From assembly GCA_023255415.1 (NCBI GenBank), contig JALRIN010000002.1:1-64000 (forward strand): a stretch of 64,000 nucleotides of DNA, read 5' to 3'. The DNA is from Cypionkella sp. Lineage in GTDB: Bacteria > Pseudomonadota > Alphaproteobacteria > Rhodobacterales > Rhodobacteraceae. Below the pieces are notes generated by a model. That model did not search any database and had not been told where the DNA came from. It saw only the letters and a list, made by a program, of their open reading frames with translations. This document shows, one piece after another, positions 26,209 through 35,713 of this stretch; positions within the stretch are counted from its first letter, which is position 1; each line of letters begins with the position of its first letter. Both the position numbers and the translations under genes were made by a program.

Positions 26209-26778
26209 ATGGCACAGATTTCACGACGCGGCTTTCTTGTGGGCACAGGATCGGCCGCTTTGTTGGCGGGCTGTCAGCAGACCGTGATCGGCAATGGCGT
26301 GGGTTCTCGCGGTGGCGCGCAGATTGATGCGCGCGTGCAAGCCACGCAGGATTTTCTGTTCCGCCGGTATCCCGGCACCCGTGATCTGTCGGCAAAGGCC
26401 CGTGGGATCTTGTATATGCCCTTGGTGACCGAGGCCGGGTTTGGCTTTGGCGGCGCCTATGGTCGCGGCGCTTTGCTGATAAATGGCGTGACGGTGGATT
26501 ATTATTCTGCTGCCAAGGCCAGCATCGGCTTTCAAATTGGCGCGCAACAATATGCCCACGCGTTGTTCTTTATGACCGATCAGTCGTTGCAAGACTTCCG
26601 CCGCGCGCCGGGCTGGAACGCCAGCGCCGATATCCGCTATGCCACGCCGGGCGATGGTGGCTCGCTGGGTAAGGAAACCACCGAACTTGATTCCGTGATC
26701 GCCTTTGTCTTTGGCCAGCAAGGCCTGATGGTTGGGGCGACGTTGGCTGGCGTGAAATATACCCGCATCATCCCATAA
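26209..26778 (+). CDS. SYLF (YSC84-type) domain lipoprotein
   Basis: 189 residues. The N-terminus has a twin arginine (SRRGFLVGTG) followed by the lipobox LAGC (C22), so it may be exported by Tat and lipidated, or by Sec with the RR as basic n-region. The mature part matches the SYLF lipid-binding domain (KARGILYMPLVTEAGFGFGGAYGRG, then the AKASIGFQIGAQQY and GLMVGATLAGVK blocks). In bacteria this domain occurs in secreted or envelope proteins; a lipid-binding role is known for the eukaryotic members. Followed by a strong terminator. Confidence 0.85.
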   Translation: MAQISRRGFLVGTGSAALLAGCQQTVIGNGVGSRGGAQIDARVQATQDFLFRRYPGTRDLSAKARGILYMPLVTEAGFGFGGAYGRGALLINGVTVDYYSAAKASIGFQIGAQQYAHALFFMTDQSLQDFRRAPGWNASADIRYATPGDGGSLGKETTELDSVIAFVFGQQGLMVGATLAGVKYTRIIP

Positions 26779-26785
26779 GCTGCAG

Positions 26786-26823
26786 GCGGTAAGACATTGT
26801 GTTCAATGTCTTACCGCATTTTT
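26786..26823 (+). terminator. Strong Rho-independent terminator
   Basis: Perfect 14-bp stem GCGGTAAGACATTG (26786-26799)/CAATGTCTTACCGC (26804-26817), 4-nt loop, then ATTTTT. It ends the SYLF lipoprotein transcript, just before the convergent dehydrogenase. Confidence 0.9.
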
Positions 26824-26831
26824 CGCAGATC

Positions 26832-27695
26832 TTACTTTAACCGGCGGATCAAGCTGGAGGTATCGTTGCGATTGCCCCCCATCAGCTGTACGTCCTTATA
26901 GAACTGATCGACCAGCGCTGTGACAGGCAATTGCGCGCCGATCACATCTGCGGTTTCCAGACAGATTTTCAGATCCTTGCGCATCCAATCCACTGCAAAG
27001 CCAAAGTCGAACTGATCGGCCAGCATGGTTTTATGGCGGTTCGCCATCTGCCACGAGCCCGCAGCGCCTTGGCTGATCACCTCGACAACCGCTTCGCCGT
27101 CCAGACCGGCCTTTTGCCCAAAGGCCAAAGCCTCGGCCAGACCCTGCACCAAGCCTGCGATGCAGATCTGGTTCATCATCTTGGCAAGCTGGCCCGCACC
27201 ACTGTCGCCCAAACGGCGGCAAATGCGGGCATAGGCCGCCATCACCGGTTCAACCGCCGCATAAGAGGCCAAAGCCCCGCCGCACATGATCGACAGCACG
27301 CCGTTTTCGGCCCCTGCCTGCCCGCCCGAAACCGGTGCATCGACGAAGCCAAGCCCGGATTGCACCGCAATCGCTTCCAGCTCGCGGGTGACCGTGGCCG
27401 AAACCGTGGTGTGATCGACAAAGATCGCGCCCTTGGCCATACCCGCAAAGGCACCGTCAGCGCCAAGGCAAATCGCGCGCAGATCATCGTCATTGCCAAC
27501 ACATGCCAGCACCACATCGGCGCCAATTGCAGCCTCACGCGGGGTGGCAGCTGACGCGCCGCCGTGTTTTTCGACCCAAAGCTGCGCCTTGGCTGAATTG
27601 CGGTTATAGACCACAACCTGGTGGCCCTTGGCGGCCAAATGCCCCGCCATTGGAAACCCCATCACGCCTAGCCCCAAAAACGCTAGTTTTGCCAT
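26832..27695 (-). CDS. 3-hydroxyisobutyrate dehydrogenase-like NAD(P) oxidoreductase
   Basis: 287 residues of the beta-hydroxyacid dehydrogenase family. N-terminal Rossmann fold GLGVMGFPMAGHLA (residues 8-21), substrate-binding DAPVSGGQAGAENG (about 119-132) and catalytic K in GAGQLAKMMNQ (about 170). The substrate could be 3-hydroxyisobutyrate, tartronate semialdehyde or succinic/glyoxylate semialdehyde; sequence alone does not decide. The ATG at 27695 has GGGAGG; the frame continues six codons upstream. It stands alone, divergent from the penicillin-acylase gene. Confidence 0.87.
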   Translation of the reverse strand: MAKLAFLGLGVMGFPMAGHLAAKGHQVVVYNRNSAKAQLWVEKHGGASAATPREAAIGADVVLACVGNDDDLRAICLGADGAFAGMAKGAIFVDHTTVSATVTRELEAIAVQSGLGFVDAPVSGGQAGAENGVLSIMCGGALASYAAVEPVMAAYARICRRLGDSGAGQLAKMMNQICIAGLVQGLAEALAFGQKAGLDGEAVVEVISQGAAGSWQMANRHKTMLADQFDFGFAVDWMRKDLKICLETADVIGAQLPVTALVDQFYKDVQLMGGNRNDTSSLIRRLK

Positions 27696-27774
27696 TGCTT
27701 TGCCTCCCTGCATTGCCCAATTTATGGCTTTGGACTAGGAAGGCATTCGACCCCTGTCGTCAAGGACTCTCCTG

Positions 27775-30255
27775 ATGTTGTTTGCCTACCGCTGGCTTTT
27801 ACGCGTTTTCACCGCTTTGTTGGGTATTGGCCTGCTGGCAGGCTTGCTGAGCTATTACATGCTGTCGCGGTCCCTGCCCGATTATAACGAAAGCTTTCAG
27901 CTGCAAGGCGTCAGCGCTCCGGTCGAGATTGTGCGCAACAATGCCAATGTGCCGCATATTTTTGGCAAAACCGACGCCGATGTCTATTTCGCTTTGGGCT
28001 TTGTGCATGCGCAAGATCGGCTGTGGCAGATGACAATGCTGCGGCGCACGGCGCAAGGTCGGCTGTCCGAGATTTTCGGGCCGCGCACCGCCAAGATAGA
28101 CGAGTTGGTGCGGCGGCTTGATCTTTACACGCTGGCGCAGCAATCAGTGGCGGCACAAGACCGCGCCACTATCTCGGCGCTTGATGCCTATGCCGCTGGG
28201 GTGAATGCCTGGATCGGTCAGGTCAATCTGGGCGCGCGCGGGCGTGGCGCGCCCGAGTTTTTCTTTTTCTCGAATGAAATCGCGGCCTGGTCGCCGGCCG
28301 ATAGCATCGCGATTATGAAGCTGATGGCGCTGCAAATGTCCTCGCAATTGGAAAACGAGGTGCTGCGCGCGCAGATGTCGCTGATTTTGCCAGCTGCGCG
28401 GCTGTCTGACATTTTGCCCGATGATCCGGGCCAGCCGGTGGCAGCCCTGCCCGATTATGCCCAGCTGATGCCTTCGGCCTATCCCGCGGCGCAAAAGTCT
28501 CAGATGGCCTATCTTGACGCGCCGCTGTCGCCGTTTCACAGCCGCGATTTTGCCGGAGCCTCGAACGCTTGGGCGGCGATGCCCAATAAGGCTGCCGCAG
28601 GTGGCAGTCTTTTGGCAAATGATCCGCATCTGGAACTGACAGCGCCGTCGATCTGGTATCTGGCGCGGTTGCAATTGCGCTCGGGGGGTGTGATTGGCGG
28701 CACCATTCCAGGCATGCCGCTGGTGCTGGTGGGGCGGTCGGAAAAGCTGGGTTGGGGGCTGACCACCGCCTATGTCGACGATCAAGACGTGGTGATGGAA
28801 AAGCTAAACCCCGAGAACCCTGAGCAATATATTACTCCGGATGGCCCAAAGCCGTTCACCTCGCGCCAATCCATTTTGAACATCAAGGGGCAAGCGCCGG
28901 TTACCCTAACGCTGCGCTGGTCGCAAAGCGGGCCGATCTTGCCCGGTACGCATTATGATCTGGCCTCGGTCACGCCTGCAGGGTCGGTGGCGGCGCTGGA
29001 ATGGACGGGGCTAAGTGCGGCCGACACCTCTATGACGGCGGCGCTGCATATGATGTCTGCCGGATCAGTGGCGCAAGCGATTTCGGCGGGCAGGCAATTT
29101 ATTGCCCCGGCGCAGAACCTGATGCTGGCGGATGCTTCGGGAATCGCGCTGCAAACGGTGGGTGCTGTGCCTTTGCGCGACGCACGCCATAGCACCCAAG
29201 GCCGAATGCCGGCGGCAGGCTGGCAGGGCAACAACCGCTGGCTGGGCGTCGAACCCTATGCCAGCAACCCCAGCTTTGTGAACCCGGTCTCGGGGCTGCT
29301 TGGCAATACCAACAACCGCACCGTCGATCGCGCCTTCCCCGACCATGTCAGCTTTAACTGGGGCGACACCCAGCGCATTCAACGCTGGTTGACGCTGATG
29401 AAAACCCGCGAGGTGCACAGCCGCGATAGCTTTATTGAGGCGCAACTTGACACCGTCTCGCCCACCGCCCGCACGCTTTTGCCGCTGATCGGGGCGGATC
29501 TGTGGTTCACCGGCGAGGCCGCCCCCGAGGGCACGCCCGAACGCATGCGGCAAAAGGCGCTGACGCTGATGGCAGCTTGGAACGGCGAGATGAACGAACA
29601 TCTGCCCGAACCGTTGATCGCCGAGGCTTGGCTGCGCGCGCTGCAAGATCGGCTGATCCGCGACGAAATCGGCCCTTTGGCTGATAAATTCACCCATCCC
29701 GACCCGGTGTTCATCGAGCGGGTTTACCGCAACACCGATGGCGCTGGGGTCTGGTGCGATGTGGTGCAATCGGCAGTGGTCGAGACCTGCACCGAGATTG
29801 CGCGCCAAGCGTTGGATGACGCGCTTTTGAAGCTTAGCGAAAGCTATGGCGGCAGTATTGAAAGCTGGCGTTGGGGCGATGTGCACCAGGCCACGCATGA
29901 CCATCCGGTCTTAGGGCAAGTGCCGATCCTGCGCTATTTCGTCGACATTCACCAATCTACCTCGGGCGGCGACAGCACGCTGCTGCGCGGTCGCACCAAG
30001 GGCACCGGGCCAAACCCCTATCAAAACGTGCATGCCGGCGGCTATCGCGGCGTCTATGACTTTGCCGACCCCGATTCTTCGGTGTTCATTCAGGCCACCG
30101 GGCAATCTGGCCATCCACTTTCGGCCTATTACGATGATCTGGCCGAACTGTGGCGGCGCGGCGAATATATCCCGATGTCACTTGACCCAGCACTTGCGCG
30201 TGCGGGTGCCGTGGGCATCACCCATCTGACACCCGAAGCCGCCACCGCGCCCTAA
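27775..30255 (+). CDS. Penicillin acylase family N-terminal nucleophile hydrolase
   Basis: 826 residues. One N-terminal hydrophobic helix (about 8-30) acts as signal or membrane anchor, so the enzyme is periplasmic. The precursor of this family is cut before the nucleophile: here GA-S263-N-A-W. The FVHAQDRLWQM block (77-87) of the alpha chain and NDPHL (282-286) of the beta chain are conserved. Amidohydrolase; members cleave penicillin G, cephalosporins or acyl-homoserine lactones. The substrate is not deducible, and an AHL acylase (quorum quenching) is one option. The stop overlaps that of the convergent hflX by 4 nt. Confidence 0.9.
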   Translation: MLFAYRWLLRVFTALLGIGLLAGLLSYYMLSRSLPDYNESFQLQGVSAPVEIVRNNANVPHIFGKTDADVYFALGFVHAQDRLWQMTMLRRTAQGRLSEIFGPRTAKIDELVRRLDLYTLAQQSVAAQDRATISALDAYAAGVNAWIGQVNLGARGRGAPEFFFFSNEIAAWSPADSIAIMKLMALQMSSQLENEVLRAQMSLILPAARLSDILPDDPGQPVAALPDYAQLMPSAYPAAQKSQMAYLDAPLSPFHSRDFAGASNAWAAMPNKAAAGGSLLANDPHLELTAPSIWYLARLQLRSGGVIGGTIPGMPLVLVGRSEKLGWGLTTAYVDDQDVVMEKLNPENPEQYITPDGPKPFTSRQSILNIKGQAPVTLTLRWSQSGPILPGTHYDLASVTPAGSVAALEWTGLSAADTSMTAALHMMSAGSVAQAISAGRQFIAPAQNLMLADASGIALQTVGAVPLRDARHSTQGRMPAAGWQGNNRWLGVEPYASNPSFVNPVSGLLGNTNNRTVDRAFPDHVSFNWGDTQRIQRWLTLMKTREVHSRDSFIEAQLDTVSPTARTLLPLIGADLWFTGEAAPEGTPERMRQKALTLMAAWNGEMNEHLPEPLIAEAWLRALQDRLIRDEIGPLADKFTHPDPVFIERVYRNTDGAGVWCDVVQSAVVETCTEIARQALDDALLKLSESYGGSIESWRWGDVHQATHDHPVLGQVPILRYFVDIHQSTSGGDSTLLRGRTKGTGPNPYQNVHAGGYRGVYDFADPDSSVFIQATGQSGHPLSAYYDDLAELWRRGEYIPMSLDPALARAGAVGITHLTPEAATAP

Positions 30256-31574
30256 AGATCGCGGTAGCGCTTTTCTTGCCGCGCGGTCCACAGCACCTGC
30301 ATCTGCCAGCCGGTCTCGGTCTGGGTTTCCTGCACCACCACGCCAGCGCCATGCAGCCAAGCGTGACGCTTGCCCTCGGCAAAGCTCAGATCAAAGACGC
30401 GCTCGGATTTCTCTTCCTCAAAGGCGCCCGAGATATGGTCAAGCAGTGTCGCCATGCCCTCGCCCGTGACGGCCGAGACCGCCAACACATCGTCGCGGTT
30501 TGCAGCCTGTGCCAGCAAAGAATCGCGCTGGCTGGCATCGACAAGATCCAGCTTGTTCCACACCTCGACCAAAGGCACGGTCTTGCGCACCCCCAGTGAG
30601 GCCAGAATGTCGTTCACATCCGCTGCCTGCTCGGCGGTTTGCGGATTGCTGATGTCGCGCACATGCAAGATCAGATCGGCTTCCAGCACTTCTTCCAAGG
30701 TCGCCCGAAACGCCGCCACCAGCTGCGTCGGCAGATCCGAAATAAAGCCAACCGTATCCGAGGCGATAATCTTTCGCCCCGTCGGCAGCACAATCGCCCG
30801 CATGGTTGGGTCAAGCGTGGCAAAGAGCATATCTTTGACCAGCACCTCTGCCCCGGTCATCCGGTTGAACAGCGTCGATTTACCGGCATTGGTATAGCCC
30901 ACCAGCGCCACCAGCGGAAACGGCACCTTGCGGCGCGAGGCGCGGTGCAGCTCGCGGGTTTTCACCACACGGTCGAGCTGCCGCTTCAGCCGGATCACCT
31001 GATCGTCAATCGCGCGACGGTCAGATTCGATCTGCGTCTCGCCGGGGCCACCAACAAAGCCAAAGCCGCCGCGCTGCCGCTCCAGGTGGGTCCAGGCCCG
31101 CACAAGCCTTGTACGCTGGTACGAAAGCGCCGCAAGTTCCACCTGCAGCACGCCTTCACGGGTGCGCGCGCGATCGGCGAAAATCTCAAGGATCAGGCCG
31201 GTGCGGTCCAACAGCTTGACGCCCCATTCCTTTTCCAGATTGCGCTGCTGAATAGGTGAGACGATGCTATCGACCAGAACCAAGTCGATCTCTTCGGCCC
31301 GAAACAGCGTTTTCAGCTCTTCCACTTTGCCCGACCCAAACAGCATGCCAGGATGAATGCGCGGCAACCGCACCACCTCGGCACCAATCACGTCAATCGC
31401 AGGCAGCGCCACGGCCAGACTGACAGCCTCGGCCAGACCATGCTCGGGCAAACGCCGCGATTTGGCGGATTTCATGTCAGGATGCAAAACGAACGCGCGT
31501 GAGGGAACCGCCGCCGTTTCATAGGCATCAAAACCGCCGTCTTCATACAGCGGTTCGTCGTCGTCCTCGGTCAA
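30252..31574 (-). CDS. hflX: GTPase HflX
   Basis: 440 residues. Ribosome-associated GTPase that splits stalled 70S ribosomes under stress. Glycine-rich linker RQRGGFGFVGGPGETQIESDRR (about 167-187) and G1 loop GYTNAGKS (226-233), with DTVG for G3 and NKLD for G4. The only start giving the conserved N-terminus is TTG 31574, 9 nt after the hfq stop; the next ATG would remove 33 residues. It follows hfq directly, as in many proteobacteria, and is the last gene of the long ntr-hfq-hflX strand run. Confidence 0.93.
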   Translation of the reverse strand: MTEDDDEPLYEDGGFDAYETAAVPSRAFVLHPDMKSAKSRRLPEHGLAEAVSLAVALPAIDVIGAEVVRLPRIHPGMLFGSGKVEELKTLFRAEEIDLVLVDSIVSPIQQRNLEKEWGVKLLDRTGLILEIFADRARTREGVLQVELAALSYQRTRLVRAWTHLERQRGGFGFVGGPGETQIESDRRAIDDQVIRLKRQLDRVVKTRELHRASRRKVPFPLVALVGYTNAGKSTLFNRMTGAEVLVKDMLFATLDPTMRAIVLPTGRKIIASDTVGFISDLPTQLVAAFRATLEEVLEADLILHVRDISNPQTAEQAADVNDILASLGVRKTVPLVEVWNKLDLVDASQRDSLLAQAANRDDVLAVSAVTGEGMATLLDHISGAFEEEKSERVFDLSFAEGKRHAWLHGAGVVVQETQTETGWQMQVLWTARQEKRYRDL

Positions 31575-31582
31575 ATCGTGGT

Positions 31583-31816
31583 CTATTCTTCGCCCTCGTA
31601 AAGGTTCACTGGCCCACCGGGCATTATGGTGGAAATCGCGTGTTTATAAACCAATTGCGATTGGCCATCACGGCGCAACAGCACGCAAAAGTTATCGAAC
31701 CATGTAATCACGCCCTGCAACTTTACCCCGTTGATCAAAAATATCGTGACCGGAACTTTGGATTTCCGGACGTGGTTCAGAAAGGCATCTTGTAAATTTT
31801 GTTTATCGGCGGCCAT
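31583..31816 (-). CDS. hfq: RNA chaperone Hfq
   Basis: 77 residues. The Sm1 motif covers LQDAFLNHVRKSKVPVTIFL to about residue 40 and the Sm2 motif is YKHAIST (about 57-63). Alphaproteobacterial Hfq is short and lacks the long C-terminal tail, as here. Mediates pairing of small RNAs with mRNAs, and so is relevant for the sRNA candidate at 14008-14085. The gap of 159 nt to ntrX upstream may contain its own promoter, but I see no clear one. Confidence 0.97.
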   Translation of the reverse strand: MAADKQNLQDAFLNHVRKSKVPVTIFLINGVKLQGVITWFDNFCVLLRRDGQSQLVYKHAISTIMPGGPVNLYEGEE

Positions 31817-31975
31817 TTTTTCTTGTCCTTATTGCCTTAGGCTTATTTGCACCGCCGCAAGGCGATACAAAAACCAGTATGTCGCGCCGTTTACAGAGTT
31901 TCCAGCCTAAAATTACCAATCTTAAGCCCGAAAGCTGTCGCGGCACTTGCAACGTGGCGTTATTTCCGCGCCGCT

Positions 31976-33370
31976 CTAGTCAGCTGCGTCCTCATGGCCA
32001 GCGCCCTTGCCCGAGCCAACCACCCCAAGCGACTTTAACTTGCGATGCAAAGCCGAGCGTTCCATGCCGACAAAACTTGCGGTGCGGCTGATATTGCCGC
32101 CAAAACGGTTGATCTGGGTCAGCAGATATTCACGTTCGAACACCTCGCGCGCCTCGCGCAGCGGTAAGGTTGCCATTGCGCCGCCCAAAACCATGCGGCC
32201 GTCGGCCTCGGCGGCAGGTTCTTGGCCAGGCAATTCGCGGGCATCAATATCGCCGGTGCCATCGCCCAAGATCAGCACACGCTCGATCACATTGCGCAAC
32301 TGCCGGATGTTGCCGGGCCATTGCATGGTTTGCAAAAGCGCCTCGGCATCCGCGGTCAGACTGCGCAGCGGCAGGCCTTGCGAATGGTGGAACATCTCGA
32401 CAAAAGCCTTTGTAAGTTCTGGAATATCTTCGCGCCGCTCGGCCAAAGACGGCACCGCAATCGGTACCACGTTCAGCCGATCATACAGCTCTTGCCGGAA
32501 GCGACCTGCGGCAATTTCCGCCCGCAGATCGCGGCTGGTCGAAGAGATCACCCGCAGATCGACCCGCACCTTATCGCTGCCGCCAACCCTGCTGAATTGC
32601 GGATCGGTCAGCACGCGCAAGATCTTGGCTTGGGTTCCCAGCGGCATCTCTGCCACCTCGTCAAAGTAGACAACGCCGCCATGCGCTTGTTCTAAAAGCC
32701 CTTTTTCCACGCCCCGCTCGCTGGTTTCGCGGCCAAAAAGGACCTCTTCCATGTGGTCAGCATCCACCGTCGCCGAAGACACCAAGACAAATGGCGCCGA
32801 CGCGCGGCCAGAATTACTGTGAATAAAGCGCGCGGCCATCTCTTTACCGGCACCTGCAGGCCCGGTCAGCATGACACGACCATTTGATTTCGTGACCTTT
32901 TCCAGCTGCGACTTCAGCGCGCGGAACGCTTGGCTGCTGCCAATCATCTCTGCCGAGGCAAAATCGCGCCGCCGCAGGTTCGCGTTTTCACGCCGCAGCC
33001 GCGAGGTTTCCATCGCTCGTGTCACAACGACCATTAACTGATCGATATTAAAGGGCTTTTCGATAAAATCATATGCCCCTTGCTTGATCGCTGCCACCGC
33101 AATCTCGATATTGCCATGCCCCGAGATGATCACAACCGGAATGTCAGGATTGTCACGCTTGACGGTTTTCAAGATATCGATCCCATCCATCCGGCTGTCT
33201 TTCAGCCAGATATCAAGGATCATCAAATTGGGCGCCTCGGCATTAATCTCGGCCATACATTCATCAGAATTTGAAGCCAGTCGAATGACATAGCCCTCGT
33301 CCTTCAGAATATCCCCGATCAATTCGCGGATATCTTTCTCATCATCAACGATCAGAATGTTGGTCATCAT
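31976..33370 (-). CDS. ntrX: NtrX, response regulator of the NtrYX system
   Basis: 464 residues: receiver (D9/D10, phospho-acceptor D53), AAA+ domain with Walker A GPAGAGKE, and a Fis-type HTH at the C-terminus (GGNISRTASFVGMERSALHRKL). The GAFTGA loop needed to contact sigma-54 is absent; between VLFGRE and GLLEQAHGG only a few other residues remain. It should therefore act without sigma-54, as described for Rhodobacter capsulatus NtrC. NtrYX affects nitrogen and redox/envelope control in Alphaproteobacteria. The first ATG overlaps the ntrY stop (ATGA); a second ATG follows directly. Confidence 0.95.
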   Translation of the reverse strand: MMTNILIVDDEKDIRELIGDILKDEGYVIRLASNSDECMAEINAEAPNLMILDIWLKDSRMDGIDILKTVKRDNPDIPVVIISGHGNIEIAVAAIKQGAYDFIEKPFNIDQLMVVVTRAMETSRLRRENANLRRRDFASAEMIGSSQAFRALKSQLEKVTKSNGRVMLTGPAGAGKEMAARFIHSNSGRASAPFVLVSSATVDADHMEEVLFGRETSERGVEKGLLEQAHGGVVYFDEVAEMPLGTQAKILRVLTDPQFSRVGGSDKVRVDLRVISSTSRDLRAEIAAGRFRQELYDRLNVVPIAVPSLAERREDIPELTKAFVEMFHHSQGLPLRSLTADAEALLQTMQWPGNIRQLRNVIERVLILGDGTGDIDARELPGQEPAAEADGRMVLGGAMATLPLREAREVFEREYLLTQINRFGGNISRTASFVGMERSALHRKLKSLGVVGSGKGAGHEDAAD

Positions 33371-35619
33371 TCCTCCTTACTTGTAACGGTTGTTGAGCGG
33401 GCGCGTTTGCGGGCGGTCCGCGGCAGGCGGATCACCGCCATCGCGCCGAAATGGTGGGTGTCGTCAAAGGCAGGTGCGTCTTCAAGTGTCAGTGAACCGC
33501 CATGTTCTTCAACGATTTTCTTGACGATAGGCAGGCCAAGTCCTGTGCCTTTTTCGCGCGTAGTCACATAGGGCTCAAACAGACGCGCGCGGTCAGGGGG
33601 CAGGCCAATGCCATTGTCCATAATGCGGATCACCGCAAAGCTGTCTTCCAACTCGAGGCTGACCCGAATCTCGGGGGCGAGGTCAAGATCACCCTTTTCT
33701 GCTAGGGTTTCTGTGGCTTCGCCTGCGTTCTTAATCAGGTTCGTCAGCGCTTGGCCGATCATCGTGGCGTCAAGGTCCAGCAATATCGGCCCCTCCACAA
33801 GCTGACGGCGGAATTTGACATTGGGTTGTCCGTTCTCTTGCAGCATCACGGCAGCACGCAACAGAGCCACCAGATCGGTTTCGCGTCGATCGGGTTCAGG
33901 CATGCGTGCGAATTTGGAAAACTCATCAACAATGCGGCGCAAGTCATTGGTTTGGCGAACAATAACTTCTGTATACTGTGCCAGATCTTCGGGTTCTTTG
34001 ACCTGCGAGCGGAACTTGCGGTTGATCCGTTCCGCCGAAAGCTGGATCGGCGTCAGGGGGTTCTTGATCTCATGCGCGATGCGGCGCGCCACATCACCCC
34101 AAGCGGCCATACGTTGCGCAGAGACAAGGTCTGTCACATCGTCAAAGGCCACCACATAGCCTTCGAGCTGATCGCCACTGCGCCGCGCGCTCATCCGCAC
34201 CAGCAGGCTTTCAAGCTTGCCTTTTCGGGTCAGGCGCACCTCGTCTTGCACCGCATGGCCGCCGCCTTCGCGCAGACGGTCAAACAGCGGTGCAAACTCG
34301 GGAACCGCAAGAACAAGAGATAAGTCATTGGCTTTGCTTCCAAATTCTAACAAAGTCTCGGCGGCGCGGTTGGCAAAATCGATCTGACCATTCGAATCCA
34401 GCCCAATCACCCCCGCGGTGATATTGCTAAGCACCGAGTCAAACAGCCGCCGACGTTGTTCGGTCTGCTGATGGGTATCGATCAGGGCGTCGCGCTGGCC
34501 TTTCAGCTCGTGCGTCATCTGGTTGAAGGTGCGCGATAACGTGGCAATCTCGTCGTCGCCCTCTTCTTCGATCACCTGCACGTCCAGATTGCCGTTGCCA
34601 ATCTCGGCCGCGGCTGCCGCCAAGCGCCCGACCGGACGGCTGAGCCTTTCGGCAAACCACAGACCAAGCCAAACTGCCGCCAACACCAAAATCAAAGCAA
34701 AACCAAGGTATAACAGGCCGAAGTTAAATAAGACCGACCCACGCGTCGATTCAAGCTGTTGGTAAAGCCGCACGGTTTCCTTGGTTTCATCCAGCAGCGA
34801 CAAAATCCGGCCATCAACCTTGCGCGACACGTAAAGATAGCGGTCAGCAAAGGCGTCCAGATGCACTAAAGCGCGAAACTCGTCATTGGGCCAATCTTGA
34901 ATAACCACCACTTCGCCCGCTTTGGATCGCGCCAGTTGATCAGAGGACAGCGGTTCAAAATCAAACAGATAAGATCTCTCGCCCCGGGTTTTCAGGCTGC
35001 CTGTGCCATCGACCAGAAACACCTCTTTCATGCCGCGCTGAATAGCCGCCTGGCCTTGGGTCAGGATTGGGCGCACCTGATCGTCTACCAGGAAAAAGCT
35101 CTTTTGTTTGGCGATGTTCAGATAGGCTGCCAGCGAATTGGCATCATCGGTCAGGGCTTTGGTTTGCTCGTCTTCATAGGCTTGTGCGGCGTTCAGCGAG
35201 GCGCCGACCACATTGCGCACGCGTTCGGAAAACCAACCCTCAAGCCCGATGTTCACCGTCAGAACCGCGAAAACTGCCACCAGAATCGTCGGCACAAGTG
35301 CGACAAAGGCAAAAACCCCCGTCAGGCGCAGATGCAGCGCCGAGCCCGCCGATTGCCGCCGCCGGTCGCTGATCATCCGCATCACCCGCGCCAGCACAAG
35401 CGAGGCCACCACCAGCACATAGATCAGATCAACAAGGAAAATCAGCCGCAGATATTGCGACCCCGCACCCAGATTGAACGGACCCAGGGCCAGAAAGGTC
35501 ATTACAACCAACATCGGCCCCAGAAAAACCAAAGCAAAGGTCAGCCCGGTTTGCACACGACGCTGCCGACGCAGACGCGTCAGTCGATGCCAAGTCCTAT
35601 TGGTCGCTGAGCCGCGCAC
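33367..35619 (-). CDS. ntrY: NtrY, membrane sensor histidine kinase
   Basis: 750 residues from the chosen start. Two N-terminal helices and a third further on frame an extracytoplasmic loop; then HAMP (about 340-395), PAS (about 410-500), HisKA with H516 in AHEIKNPLTP, and HATPase ending GTGLGLPIVKKIVEEHGG. GTG 35619 is preferred because GGAG lies 5 nt upstream; the frame is open to a GTG at 35697 without an RBS. Partner of NtrX, whose ATG overlaps its stop. A gap of 94 nt separates it from ntrC. Confidence 0.94.
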   Translation of the reverse strand: MRGSATNRTWHRLTRLRRQRRVQTGLTFALVFLGPMLVVMTFLALGPFNLGAGSQYLRLIFLVDLIYVLVVASLVLARVMRMISDRRRQSAGSALHLRLTGVFAFVALVPTILVAVFAVLTVNIGLEGWFSERVRNVVGASLNAAQAYEDEQTKALTDDANSLAAYLNIAKQKSFFLVDDQVRPILTQGQAAIQRGMKEVFLVDGTGSLKTRGERSYLFDFEPLSSDQLARSKAGEVVVIQDWPNDEFRALVHLDAFADRYLYVSRKVDGRILSLLDETKETVRLYQQLESTRGSVLFNFGLLYLGFALILVLAAVWLGLWFAERLSRPVGRLAAAAAEIGNGNLDVQVIEEEGDDEIATLSRTFNQMTHELKGQRDALIDTHQQTEQRRRLFDSVLSNITAGVIGLDSNGQIDFANRAAETLLEFGSKANDLSLVLAVPEFAPLFDRLREGGGHAVQDEVRLTRKGKLESLLVRMSARRSGDQLEGYVVAFDDVTDLVSAQRMAAWGDVARRIAHEIKNPLTPIQLSAERINRKFRSQVKEPEDLAQYTEVIVRQTNDLRRIVDEFSKFARMPEPDRRETDLVALLRAAVMLQENGQPNVKFRRQLVEGPILLDLDATMIGQALTNLIKNAGEATETLAEKGDLDLAPEIRVSLELEDSFAVIRIMDNGIGLPPDRARLFEPYVTTREKGTGLGLPIVKKIVEEHGGSLTLEDAPAFDDTHHFGAMAVIRLPRTARKRARSTTVTSKEE

Positions 35620-35713
35620 CGTTTCTCCACATCCTTGCGCGCGGGCCAATCCGCGCGCCCTGCCCGTGCCTATTTGCCTGCGCAACGCAGAAGACACATC
35701 GGTTGTGGCGGTT

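Noticed and set aside
31817..31975. Extra small gene between hfq and ntrX
   Set aside because: Short plus-strand frames here have no RBS and no plausible protein; the gap more likely holds the hfq leader.
35620..35697. Longer NtrY starting at GTG 35697
   Set aside because: No ribosome binding site; GTG 35619 has GGAG at good spacing and gives a normal N-terminus just before the first helix.
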